From the NCBI RefSeq assembly GCF_014899185.1, contig NZ_CP045201.1, positions 1,968,501 to 2,032,500 on the forward strand: a DNA stretch of 64,000 bases. Direction: 5' to 3'. Both the position numbers and the translations under genes were made by a program. Of the stretch, positions 26,377 to 35,517 are shown piece after piece. Positions within the stretch are counted from its first letter, which is position 1. Every line of letters begins with the position of its first letter. Source of the stretch: Pseudooceanicola spongiae. GTDB taxonomy: Bacteria > Pseudomonadota > Alphaproteobacteria > Rhodobacterales > Rhodobacteraceae. The notes under the pieces were generated by a model that did not search any database, had not been told where the DNA came from, and worked only from the letters and a program-made list of their open reading frames with translations.

Positions 26377-26478
26377 ATGACCCTGCCCGACACGGTGCCT
26401 GAGGCCCTACCGGGCGCGGCGCAATACGATCTTTACCCCTCGGGTGCACGCTGCCCCGCAAAGACGGGTGCCCCATGA
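26377..26478 (+). CDS. Candidate 33-residue leader/small protein coupled to aat
   Basis: An ATG at 26377 (AGGATCATCCCC upstream) opens a frame of 33 codons whose TGA (26476-26478) overlaps the aat start ATG (26475-26477). The peptide is MTLPDTVPEALPGAAQYDLY plus SGARCPAKTGAP. The overlap is the arrangement used for translational coupling. Whether the peptide is functional, or translation of it only opens the aat start, cannot be told. No family is recognised. Confidence 0.4.
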   Translation: MTLPDTVPEALPGAAQYDLYPSGARCPAKTGAP

Positions 26479-27143
26479 AAGATCACGACGACGATACCGC
26501 CATCACGCCGGAGCTGCTGCTGCAGGCCTATATGTCGGGTATTTTCCCCATGTCCGAAGGCCGCGACGATCCGGAGCTGTTCTGGGTCGATCCGCGTCGT
26601 CGCGGCGTGTTTCCCCTGGACGGTTTCCACATCTCACGCTCACTCGCGCGCAGCCTGCGCCGCCCCGACCACCGTGTCTCGGTGAACGAGGATTTCGCGG
26701 GTGTGCTTGAGGGCTGTGCGGATCGTCCCGAAACCTGGATCAACGATGAAATCGCCGGGCTCTATCTGGACCTTCACCGCCGCGGCTATGCCAGCTCGGT
26801 CGAGGTCTGGGATATGGAGGGTGCGCTGATCGGGGGCGTCTACGGCGTCACGCTGGGGCGCGCGTTTTTCGGCGAAAGCATGTTCTCGCGCCGCACCGAT
26901 GCCTCGAAAATCGCGCTGGCCTGGCTGGTGGACCGACTGAACCTGACCGGTTTCAGCCTGTTCGACACGCAGTTTCTGACCACGCACCTCGCCTCGCTCG
27001 GCGGGGTCGAGATCAGCCGTGCAGAATATCACAGGATGCTGGCAGAGGCGCTGCAGGGCGGTGCCGACTTCGACCCACCCGCCCTGCAGCAGTCAGCCGA
27101 CGATCTGCTGGCGCGTCATGCACGCCTGCAGATCGCGAAGTAG
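26475..27143 (+). CDS. aat: Leucyl/phenylalanyl-tRNA--protein transferase
   Basis: 222 residues. The family opening ITPELLLQAYMSGIFPMSEG is present, followed by LFWVDPRRRGVFPLDGFHIS, RGYASSVEVWDMEGALIGGVYGV (central, split here only for reading) and SMFSRRTDASKIAL. It attaches Leu or Phe from aminoacyl-tRNA to N-terminal Arg/Lys of proteins, marking them for ClpS/ClpAP degradation. It probably shares the accBC transcript. The gene is convergent with the DUF2155 gene, only 6 bp away. Confidence 0.95.
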   Translation: MKDHDDDTAITPELLLQAYMSGIFPMSEGRDDPELFWVDPRRRGVFPLDGFHISRSLARSLRRPDHRVSVNEDFAGVLEGCADRPETWINDEIAGLYLDLHRRGYASSVEVWDMEGALIGGVYGVTLGRAFFGESMFSRRTDASKIALAWLVDRLNLTGFSLFDTQFLTTHLASLGGVEISRAEYHRMLAEALQGGADFDPPALQQSADDLLARHARLQIAK

Positions 27144-27149
27144 GACACC

Positions 27150-27623
27150 TTAGTCGACGGGTGCATTCTCGTCGGGGGCCAGATCTTCGACTTCGGGGGG
27201 CGGCGGTGGCGCTTCCTGGGCCGGATCCTGCACACCGGCAGGCACGGTGCAGCGCAGCACCCAGACGTCATAGCGGAAGTGGTCCAGCGCGTTCAGCGCC
27301 GGCGAGGAGGCAATCATCCAGCCGTCGAACAGATCCTTGGACTGGCCGCCCTCAGTCTCGCGGATATCGAGGCTGGCGAAGGCATCCCCCGACGGGTTCC
27401 CGACCGGATAGCGACAATCGCGCAGGCTGATCTCAAGGCTGCCAAAGCGCGCGCTCTGGCCATTCGGGATCTCGAGATCGGTGGTGTTGGCGTCGATCTT
27501 GTCCAGACCGCGCAGCACAACCCCTGTGCCGAGGCTCACCTCTTCCTGCGCCTGCGACGCCCCGGCCAGCCCTCCTGCCGCGAAAACAGCGGCGACCAGT
27601 GCAACACCTCTGAGCATCATCAT
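27150..27623 (-). CDS. DUF2155 exported protein
   Basis: 157 residues. The signal peptide MMMLRGVALVAAVFAAGGLA ends at SQAQEE. The DUF2155 core follows: GVVLRGLDKIDANTTDLEIP, FGSLEISLRDCRYP and LFDGWMIASSPALNALDHFR, plus YDVWVLRC. The C-terminus is Pro/Glu-rich (APPPPPEVEDLAPD). Two Cys (in RDCRYP and VLRC) could form a disulfide. It is widespread in Alphaproteobacteria with no settled function. Its start ATG overlaps the stop of mlaD (AAATGATG), so the two are translated together. Confidence 0.88.
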   Translation of the reverse strand: MMMLRGVALVAAVFAAGGLAGASQAQEEVSLGTGVVLRGLDKIDANTTDLEIPNGQSARFGSLEISLRDCRYPVGNPSGDAFASLDIRETEGGQSKDLFDGWMIASSPALNALDHFRYDVWVLRCTVPAGVQDPAQEAPPPPPEVEDLAPDENAPVD

Positions 27624-28078
27624 TTATCCGAACTGTCGCCGCTACCGGCAACGAATTTCAGCAGCAGGGTGATCAGGCTGACCGAGCCCTGCGTGTCCAG
27701 AATCTCGTCGCCCGCAGCATAGTTGAAGGTCGACCCGCCGGGCATGATCTCGACGTAGTTGCCGCCCAGCAGCCCCTCGGAGGAGATGATCGCCTGACTG
27801 TCATCGGGCACGTCGACGCCGTTGCGCAGGCTGAATTCGGTGCGCGCCCGGAATGTCTTTGTGTCCAGGGTAACGCCCGTCACCGTGCCGACCTTGACGC
27901 CCGCCAGCCGCACATCCGTGCCGACATTGACACCTTCCGCCGAGCGGAAGGAGGCAGACAAGGGGTAGCTGCTGGCGCCGCCGCCGATACCGCTGACCTG
28001 TCCAGCATAGATCAGAAACGCCGCAGCGATGGCAAGAACGCCCGCGCCAACAACGACTTCAGTGGTGTTTTCGGACAT
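27620..28078 (-). CDS. mlaD: MCE-domain lipid transport protein, MlaD type
   Basis: 152 residues from the ATG at 28078; upstream codons to 28129 are outside the family. One N-terminal membrane helix (VVVGAGVLAIAAAFLIYAG) is followed by an MCE domain at about 37-125 (LSASFRSAEGVNVGTDVRLA, GVKVGTVTGVTLD, IISSEGLLGGNYVEIMPGG). MlaD hexamers sit in the inner membrane and pass phospholipids between the MlaFEDB transporter and MlaC. No other mla gene is in the window; here the gene is between NDUFA12 and DUF2155, a layout I have seen in Rhodobacteraceae. Confidence 0.9.
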   Translation of the reverse strand: MSENTTEVVVGAGVLAIAAAFLIYAGQVSGIGGGASSYPLSASFRSAEGVNVGTDVRLAGVKVGTVTGVTLDTKTFRARTEFSLRNGVDVPDDSQAIISSEGLLGGNYVEIMPGGSTFNYAAGDEILDTQGSVSLITLLLKFVAGSGDSSDK

Positions 28079-28213
28079 TTTCCGTGAATTCCCGTTCTGG
28101 TCCCGCCCCCGAGCGGACCGTGCCGTCACGGTCGCGTCGCTGTCCGGGCAATCTGGTGCGCCCTGCCGCCCTGCCGACGCCGCCGCGATGGGGCGCCGTG
28201 TCAGGGCTGGTGG

Positions 28214-28597
28214 TTATTCCGGCGTCCAGGCCTGATAATCTTCGCGTGCGACCGGCACAGGGCGGCGCAGCGATCCCGGAGGCGCATAGGCCAGCGGCGA
28301 GCCGGTCAGGTTTTCCTGATGCGGCTTTTCCCAGGATTTATGGACGATCGGTCGATCGGTCGGCGTGGTGTCCACGGTGTGGTGCAGCCAGCCGTGCCAT
28401 TCGGGATTGACCCGGCTCGCCTCGATCTCGCCATTGAACATGACCCAGCGACGCTTGGCGTCGGCGCTCGTGTAATACACGTTGCCCTGATCGTCTTCGC
28501 CGACCTTGGTGCCTTTACGGCGCGTGTAGAGTGCGGTGTTCAGCGTCGAGCCGTTCCACCATGTTACGCCGCGCAAGATTGATTTCAGAACGCCCAT
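28214..28597 (-). CDS. NADH:ubiquinone oxidoreductase accessory subunit NDUFA12
   Basis: 127 residues from the ATG at 28597 after GGAGGCTTTG; the longer frame is rejected. The family pattern is [48 protein letters not shown] and then [20 protein letters not shown]. This is the alphaproteobacterial homologue of the mitochondrial complex I subunit NDUFA12/B17.2, which binds near the matrix arm. The gene leads a leftward operon with mlaD and DUF2155 genes. Confidence 0.93.
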   Translation of the reverse strand: MGVLKSILRGVTWWNGSTLNTALYTRRKGTKVGEDDQGNVYYTSADAKRRWVMFNGEIEASRVNPEWHGWLHHTVDTTPTDRPIVHKSWEKPHQENLTGSPLAYAPPGSLRRPVPVAREDYQAWTPE

Positions 28598-28796
28598 CAA
28601 AGCCTCCGATGTCTGTTGCCTAGGATATGGCCCATTCGGGCGCGAAGGTCCAGAGGTGCGCCGCCCTATCACGCCCTCACTCACCGCCAAATTCCGATGA
28701 TTCTAGCAAAATGCACAAGGCATTGGCCCCGGATCGGCACCTGCACTGGCAGGTTCATGCCACTTGCCGCCTGTAACGAGCCTGAACCCCGCAACG

Positions 28797-28828
28797 AAAA
28801 AGGCCCCACCCGAAGGTGGAGCCTTTGA
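28797..28828 (-). terminator. Intrinsic terminator of clpX
   Basis: On the complement, AGGCUCCACC-UUCG-GGUGGGGCCU followed by UUUU. A stable UUCG tetraloop, just after the clpX stop at 28849. Confidence 0.9.
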
Positions 28829-28848
28829 AACCGAGTCACCTGCGGGGA

Positions 28849-30114
<1,266 letters not shown>

Positions 30115-30275
30115 CTTACGTTCTACCTTTCGCCCACTCGTGGGGCCTTTCTCTCGCGTCCGGGGGTGCCGTCCCCCGCAGCATGCAGGACAGACTAGGA
30201 CAGCACCTGCGTGGCCACAACGCCAAAGTTACGCTTCGGCCCTTCCCCGCAAATCGGGAAAGGGCAATGGCAAAC

Positions 30276-30908
30276 TTACTTAGCGGCGCCCGGGATGGCG
30301 TCGCGGCTGGCCACGATCTCGTCGATCAGGCCCCATTCTTTCGCCTCTTCGGCGCTCATGAAGTTGTCGCGTTCAAGCCCATCGACAATTTTTTCGTAGC
30401 TCTGTCCGGTATGTTTGACATAGATACGGTTAAGCCGCTCTTTAAGTTTCTTGGTATGCTCGGCGTGGATCATGATGTCCGTCGCCTGCCCCTGATAGCC
30501 GCCAGAGGGCTGGTGCACCATGATTTCCGAGTTCGGCAGCGAGAAGCGCATGCCCTCGGCACCGCCTGCCAGCAGCAGAGACCCCATCGACATCGCCTGA
30601 CCGACGACCAGCGTCGAAACCTTGGGCTTGATGTACTGCATCGTGTCGTAGATCGACAGGCCAGCGGTCACGACACCACCTGGGCTGTTGATATACATGG
30701 AAATTTCCTTCGACGGGTTTTCCGCCTCAAGGTGCAGCAACTGTGCTACGATCAGGCTCGACATCCCGTCGTGCACCGGACCGGAGAGGAAAATGATCCG
30801 CTCTTTCAGCAGCCGAGAGAAGATGTCATAGGCCCGTTCGCCGCGGCTTGTCTGCTCGACCACCATCGGCACCAGATTGTTCATGTAAAAGTCTACCGGA
30901 TCTCGCAT
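30276..30908 (-). CDS. clpP: ATP-dependent Clp protease proteolytic subunit ClpP
   Basis: 210 residues. The catalytic Ser107 is in [16 protein letters not shown] and His132 in [17 protein letters not shown], with the acidic partner further on. The N-terminal [20 protein letters not shown] and [20 protein letters not shown] are characteristic. It forms the tetradecameric barrel used by ClpX (encoded next) and ClpA. Divergent from the DUF1045 gene. Confidence 0.98.
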   Translation of the reverse strand: MRDPVDFYMNNLVPMVVEQTSRGERAYDIFSRLLKERIIFLSGPVHDGMSSLIVAQLLHLEAENPSKEISMYINSPGGVVTAGLSIYDTMQYIKPKVSTLVVGQAMSMGSLLLAGGAEGMRFSLPNSEIMVHQPSGGYQGQATDIMIHAEHTKKLKERLNRIYVKHTGQSYEKIVDGLERDNFMSAEEAKEWGLIDEIVASRDAIPGAAK

Positions 30909-31228
30909 GCTCGCCCTGCCCTTGATGTTCTATCCGATCCCTATCGATCAGACCCTAACAGAGTCTTAGTATTGCGCCGGATCAGCTGCAAGGGCAGGTG
31001 GCCATTTTGCCACGTCATGGTTGACGGCGCAGCCTTGCCCTGCCCTCCCCCTGCCCGCATCGCCACATAGGCTTGGGGCGCACTCAGGCCGCCATGGGGC
31101 TGGGTCCGACGCGCGCCACCCCGCAAAAACGTGATCAGCCCGGCCCCGTCGACGCCGTGTCATTTCCCTGTCATCCTGCCTGCGCTAACAGAGCCGCACA
31201 GACCCAAGGCCACAGTCAGGACGTCCCG
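30909..31228. other. Divergent intergenic region clpP / DUF1045
   Basis: 320 bp holding the outward promoters of clpP (left) and the phosphoesterase gene (right). Only GC-rich unstructured sequence is seen; short frames here have no ribosome binding sites and no family pattern. No clear sigma-32-type site was found by eye. Confidence 0.4.
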
Positions 31229-31915
31229 ATGACCGATTTCACCCGCTATGCGATCTACTACATGCCCGAACCGGGTGCGCTGGCCGCGTTTGGCGCGGCG
31301 TGGCTCGGCTGGGACGCGCAGGCGGGGCGCACCGCCCCCCACCCCGAGATCCCCGGCCTGCCGCTCAGCATAGACCAGATCACCGCGACGCCGCGCAAGT
31401 ACGGCTTTCACGGCACGATCAAGCCGCCGTTCCGCCTTGCCGAAGGTCAGACACTTGAGGCGCTGCGCACCGCCGCTCGCGCCCTTTGCGCCGCGCAAAC
31501 GCCTGTGACGATGGCGGGGCTGGACCTGCACAGCCTTGGGGCCTTTCTGGCGCTGACCCCGCGGGGCGACGCGGGCGCGCTGGCGGCTCTGGCGGGGGCG
31601 ACGGTGCGCGGCCTCGACGACTTCCGCGCCCCGGCGCCCGAGGCCGAGCTGGCGCGTCGTCGCAAGGCCGGTCTCTCGCCGCGTCAGGAGGAGCTGCTGC
31701 GCGACTGGGGCTATCCCTATGTGCTGGAGGAGTTCCGCTTTCACCTCACGCTCTCGGGTCGTCTCGCGCCCGACGATGCCGCACGCACCGCCGAGGCCCT
31801 CGCCCCCCATCTCGCCGCGATCGAGGCCGCGCCGTTTCACATCACCAGCCTGTGCCTGACGGGCGAGGATGCCGATGGCCGCTTCCATCTGATCGAGCGC
31901 CTGCCTCTGGGCTGA
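31229..31915 (+). CDS. DUF1045 2H phosphoesterase-like protein
   Basis: 228 residues from the ATG at 31229 (AGGACGTCCC upstream). Two H-x-T motifs, H61-G-T63 in KYGFHGTIKPPF and H172-L-T174 in FRFHLTLSGR, place it in the 2H/LigT-like superfamily. The DUF1045 pattern RYAIYYMPEPGALAAFGAAW and LSPRQEELLRDWGYPYVLEEF matches proteins often annotated in phosphonate metabolism (beside phnN/phnM). No phosphonate gene is in the window, so the role here is open. It is convergent with tesB over a bidirectional terminator. Confidence 0.85.
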   Translation: MTDFTRYAIYYMPEPGALAAFGAAWLGWDAQAGRTAPHPEIPGLPLSIDQITATPRKYGFHGTIKPPFRLAEGQTLEALRTAARALCAAQTPVTMAGLDLHSLGAFLALTPRGDAGALAALAGATVRGLDDFRAPAPEAELARRRKAGLSPRQEELLRDWGYPYVLEEFRFHLTLSGRLAPDDAARTAEALAPHLAAIEAAPFHITSLCLTGEDADGRFHLIERLPLG

Positions 31916-31979
31916 ACAAGCAACAGGCCGTCATACCCCTGTCATCTGCCGCGCCTAAGCTCGCGTCATCCCTTTTGCA

Positions 31980-32029
31980 GCACGAAAAAGGGCGGAAGGT
32001 CGCTGACCCCCGCCCGATTTTCGTGCCTT
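31980..32029. terminator. Bidirectional hairpin between DUF1045 gene and tesB
   Basis: GCACGAAAA (31980-31988) pairs with TTTTCGTGC (32018-32026), with an inner GGGCGG/CCGCCC helix. The A- and T-rich sides of the stem can terminate both convergent genes. Confidence 0.7.
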
Positions 32030-32041
32030 TGAGCTTCCCGG

Positions 32042-32926
32042 TCAGCCGGTCGGATCTTCGACCCGCAGCATCCCCTCCTGCGCGACCGAGGCCACCAGCC
32101 GCCCGTCCCGCGTGAAGATCTTGCCGAAGGTCATGCCCCGCGAATTCCCCGCCCAGGGGCTGTTCATGGCATAGAGCAGCCAGTCGTCCATGCGGAAATC
32201 GCCGTGCAACCACAGCGCGTGGTCCAGCGAAGCGACCTTGGCCCCGGGGTCGATCCAGCTGCGGCCATGCACCGTCAGCGCCGCCTGCAACAACCCCATG
32301 TCCGAGGTATAGGCCAGCGCCGCGCGGTGCAGGATCGGGTCATCCGCCAGCGGAAACCGGGTGCGGATCCAGCGATACTGCGTGCCCTCGCGCGGGCTCA
32401 TGTCGAAGGGCGGCATCGGGCCGACCGGGCGCACCTCGATAGGCCGGTTCAGCCGCAGAAAGGCCAGGGCATCGCCGCTCAGCACATCGGGATAGCGCTC
32501 TGCCAGCTGCAGCTCGTTCTCCAGCTCCTCCGGCGGAGTGATACCTGGCGGAAAGGCTTCCTGATGCGACAGGCCCGCGTCCTCGATCTGGAACGAAGCC
32601 GACATGGTCAGGATCGGCTTGCCGCCCTGAATGGCGACAACGCGGCGGGTGGCAAAGCTGCGCCCGTCCATGTCGCGCGACACCCGGTAGAGCACCGGCT
32701 CCACCGCCTTGCCGGGGCGCATGAAATAGACATGCAGCGAATGATTGCGCCGCTCGGGGCCGACCGTATGGGTCGCCGCCATCAGCGCCTGCGCGATGAC
32801 CTGCCCGCCGAAACTGCGCCCCTTGCCGCCGGGTGTGGCGATGCCGCGATAGAAATCCTCCTCGATCCGCTCAACCGTCAGGATCGGGGTCAGGGTATCG
32901 TCGACCTCGGGGGTGTCGTCGTGCAT
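32042..32926 (-). CDS. tesB: Acyl-CoA thioesterase II
   Basis: 294 residues, a double hot-dog fold. Patterns: RIEEDFYRGIATPGGKGRSF, GGQVIAQALMAA (N-terminal hot-dog), HSLHVYFMRPG, and the catalytic Asp in KVASLDHALWLHGDF, with the Gln of SVAQEGMLR completing the typical Asp-Ser/Thr-Gln set. It hydrolyses medium and long acyl-CoA to free acid and CoA. It stands alone, with an AGGCCAAGCC before the start. Confidence 0.93.
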   Translation of the reverse strand: MHDDTPEVDDTLTPILTVERIEEDFYRGIATPGGKGRSFGGQVIAQALMAATHTVGPERRNHSLHVYFMRPGKAVEPVLYRVSRDMDGRSFATRRVVAIQGGKPILTMSASFQIEDAGLSHQEAFPPGITPPEELENELQLAERYPDVLSGDALAFLRLNRPIEVRPVGPMPPFDMSPREGTQYRWIRTRFPLADDPILHRAALAYTSDMGLLQAALTVHGRSWIDPGAKVASLDHALWLHGDFRMDDWLLYAMNSPWAGNSRGMTFGKIFTRDGRLVASVAQEGMLRVEDPTG

Positions 32927-33116
32927 GGCTTGGCCTCCGGGCTGTTCAGCTGTGCCCCGCCGTGGGGCTGGCGCCCCAAAATCGCGAATTGCGCCGACAT
33001 TGCAAGGCCTCTCAGCCGGCGCGGCGCGCGATTAGGGGGATCGCCGCGCCGCTTGTGGCAGGCGGAATGCGCGGTAGCGCGCCTTTGGATCCCGCCCTCA
33101 GCCGCTGCGCCGCGGC

Positions 33117-34307
33117 TCAGCCCGGCACGATTCCGCGACGGCGCGGCGCATCGTCGATCATCGCGATGCCCCAGACCACCAGCCCCGCCAGCGACAGCCC
33201 GACGCCGACCAGCCCGATCGACGGCCAGCCCAAGCCCGCCGCCAGAGCCATCCCGCCCAGCCACGGCCCGAGGGCATTGGCAAAGTTGAACGCACTGTGG
33301 TTCAGCGCCGCCGACAGTGTCGGCGCATCCGCCGCAAGGTCCATCAGCCGCGTCTGCAGGATCGTGCTCAGCCCGCCGGTGATCCCGATCACCAGCAGCA
33401 CCGGAGCCATCAGCCAGACATTCCCGGCCACCGCCCAGAACGCCAGCATCGCCACCGCGCTCACCACCAGACAGACCGCGGCCGAGCCCATCAGCGATTT
33501 ATCCGCCGCCCAGCCAAAGATGAACTGCCCGGCCGTCATGCCGACACCGAAGATCAGCAACATCACCGGCACCACCGATTCCGGTGCGCCGGCATATTCC
33601 ATCACCAGCGAGGCGAGGTAGGTATAGACGCAGAACATGCCGCCGAAGCCGACCGCGCCAATGCCCAGCGTCAGCCAGACCTGCCGGTTCTTCAGCGTCG
33701 ACAGCTCGCGCATCGGGCTGGCATCGGTCGCCGCCGCCAGCTTGGGCGCATAGAGCCAGACCAGCGTCGCACAGGCCGTCGCCAGAACGGCGACCAGCGC
33801 AAAGCTCCACCGCCAGCCGACCTGCGCGCCAAAGATATTCGCCAGCGGCACGCCCAGAATCGTCGACACCGTCAGCCCCAGCATCACCCGCGACACCGCC
33901 TGCGCCCGTTTGCCCTTGGGTGCCATCGAGGCCGCCATCAGCCCCGCAACGCCAAAATACGTGCCATGTGGCAGGCCCGCAAAGAACCGCGACAAAGTAA
34001 AGCCGCCCCAGCCCGGCATCAGCCCCGAGGCCGCATTGCTGATCGCATAGAACGCCATCAGGGCCACCAGCAGCCCGCGCCGCGACACCCGTGCCCCGAG
34101 CAGCGCAATCACCGGCGCGCCGACGCAGACGCCCAGCGCATAGGCACTGATCGCCCGGCCCGCCGCCGCCTCGGTCACACCGAACTCGCGCGAGAAATAG
34201 GGAAGGATGCTCATCGTGGCGAATTCCGCCACGCCGATGGCGAAACCGCCAAGGGCGAGGGCAAGCATGACAAGGCCGCGCCGCTGCGCGGTAATGACGT
34301 CAGACAT
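33117..34307 (-). CDS. MFS transporter (drug/arabinose-efflux type)
   Basis: 396 residues from the ATG at 34307; the 53 extra codons upstream are not family-like. Twelve membrane segments. The signature FATMSILPYFSREFGVTEAA and AISAYALGVCVGAPVIALLG, with a basic loop GARVSRRG (motif A), places it in the DHA1-type group (YdhP/AraJ/PbuE-like). Substrate unknown. No regulator is next to it. The 386-bp gap upstream holds no convincing gene. Confidence 0.88.
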   Translation of the reverse strand: MSDVITAQRRGLVMLALALGGFAIGVAEFATMSILPYFSREFGVTEAAAGRAISAYALGVCVGAPVIALLGARVSRRGLLVALMAFYAISNAASGLMPGWGGFTLSRFFAGLPHGTYFGVAGLMAASMAPKGKRAQAVSRVMLGLTVSTILGVPLANIFGAQVGWRWSFALVAVLATACATLVWLYAPKLAAATDASPMRELSTLKNRQVWLTLGIGAVGFGGMFCVYTYLASLVMEYAGAPESVVPVMLLIFGVGMTAGQFIFGWAADKSLMGSAAVCLVVSAVAMLAFWAVAGNVWLMAPVLLVIGITGGLSTILQTRLMDLAADAPTLSAALNHSAFNFANALGPWLGGMALAAGLGWPSIGLVGVGLSLAGLVVWGIAMIDDAPRRRGIVPG

Positions 34308-34693
34308 CTGGCTACTCCGAAGCGCGGACACACCACGCCAAATCTGGTACGCCAGTCGCTGTGCCCGCCGCCCGAAGCCCCTTGCAGAGAGCCGCCCGTG
34401 CAGCGCGCACGATCTGGCGCGGATTGCTGGGGCAAGCGGAACAGACGCGACCAGAGCTCTGGCCAAACCGACTGTCTCAGACTCGCCTTTTTGACTGTTT
34501 CCGACGCATTCTCCGTCGGCGCAAGACCCACCACAGGCGATTGCCCCGGATTAACCCTGCCACAGGCGCATAGCTGCCATGACACGCCTGAAAAACCGCG
34601 CTTTCCCTCAGGAACAGGACAGTTTGGTCACTGTTTTGTGAAACTGCGGCTGTGCGGCAATCGCCCCTCAGCCGCCCCCTCGGACCCCGGCGC
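34308..34693. other. Intergenic region with no gene seen
   Basis: 386 bp between the MFS gene (start at 34307) and the hydroxylase gene ending at 34694. Frames here lack ribosome binding sites and family patterns. A patch of TTTTTGACTGTTTCC-like AT-richer sequence around 34490-34510 may hold the MFS promoter. A GC-rich stem follows the hydroxylase stop. Confidence 0.4.
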
Positions 34694-35377
34694 TCAGACT
34701 TCGGACCACTGCCGGATCATGTTGTGATAATGCGCCGTGATGCCCGTCACGCCCGGATCGTCGTCGGGCAACAAAGAGCGGATGCGCATGATCGACTGGT
34801 CCAGATCATACAGCATATGGCGCTGCCAGTCGTCGCGCACCATCGACTGCGCCCAAAAGAACGACCCCCAGCGCGACCCGCGCGTCACCGGCGTCACCGA
34901 ATGCAGGCTGGTCGCGGGATAGATCACCGCCTGCCCCGCCGGCAGCTTGATGCGGTGTTCACCGTAGGTGTCATGCACCACCAGCTCGCCCCCGTCATAG
35001 TCCTCGGGCGGCGTCAGAAAGATCGTGGTCGAGACATCTGTACGCAGCCGCTGCCCCGTCCCCGGCGCCACCCGGATCGAGCCGTCGACATGCGCGCCAA
35101 ACGTCATGCCCTCATCATAGCGGTTGAACATCGGCGGCAGCACATGCAGCGGCAGCACTGCCGAGGAATAGGTCGCATTGCGCGCCAGCGCCCGCAGCAC
35201 GATGGTGCCCAGCTCTGCCGCCTCGGCACTCTCAACAGGGACCTGAAGGTTGTGCTTCACCTTGCCCGCCTGATCTCCGGCGGTGTGACGCCCGTCGATC
35301 CAGCCCGTCCCCTCCAGCACCTGCCGCATATAGGCGACCTCTTCGGGGGTCAGCAGATCGGGAATGGTCACAAGCAT
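34694..35377 (-). CDS. PKHD-type Fe(II)/2-oxoglutarate hydroxylase (PiuC/YbiX)
   Basis: 227 residues. The 2-oxoglutarate dioxygenase facial triad is H-x-D in FGAHVDGSIR (about 95-97) and a distal His in ATSLHSVTPVTRGSRWGSFF, with the 2-oxoglutarate Arg in that same stretch. The opening MLVTIPDLLTPEEVAYMRQV matches PiuC/YbiX. These are typically encoded next to a catecholate-type TonB receptor (Fiu/PiuA) and induced by low iron. Here the receptor gene is immediately upstream on the same strand, so the pair likely acts together. Confidence 0.93.
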   Translation of the reverse strand: MLVTIPDLLTPEEVAYMRQVLEGTGWIDGRHTAGDQAGKVKHNLQVPVESAEAAELGTIVLRALARNATYSSAVLPLHVLPPMFNRYDEGMTFGAHVDGSIRVAPGTGQRLRTDVSTTIFLTPPEDYDGGELVVHDTYGEHRIKLPAGQAVIYPATSLHSVTPVTRGSRWGSFFWAQSMVRDDWQRHMLYDLDQSIMRIRSLLPDDDPGVTGITAHYHNMIRQWSEV

Positions 35378-35471
35378 GGCGGTCTCCGTTGTCTTTGCGG
35401 GCAGATTACCGGGCTGTCGCCGGAAAGTTAAGTGTTTCCGTCAGGAATTATTCCCGCGCGTATCGCGCATG

Positions 35472-35498
35472 AAAAAGGGCGGCCGAAGCCGCCCCTTT
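35472..35498 (-). terminator. Intrinsic terminator after the siderophore receptor gene
   Basis: On the complement, AAAGGGGCGGC-UUCG-GCCGCCCUUUUU. It lies between the receptor stop (35518) and the hydroxylase gene, so the hydroxylase may also have its own promoter or depend on read-through. Confidence 0.85.
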
Positions 35499-35517
35499 CC
35501 CGGTCCCGAGGCCTGCC

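Noticed and set aside
31073-31228. Upstream extension of the DUF1045 gene
   Set aside because: No family similarity and no ribosome binding site; the start at 31229 has AGGA.
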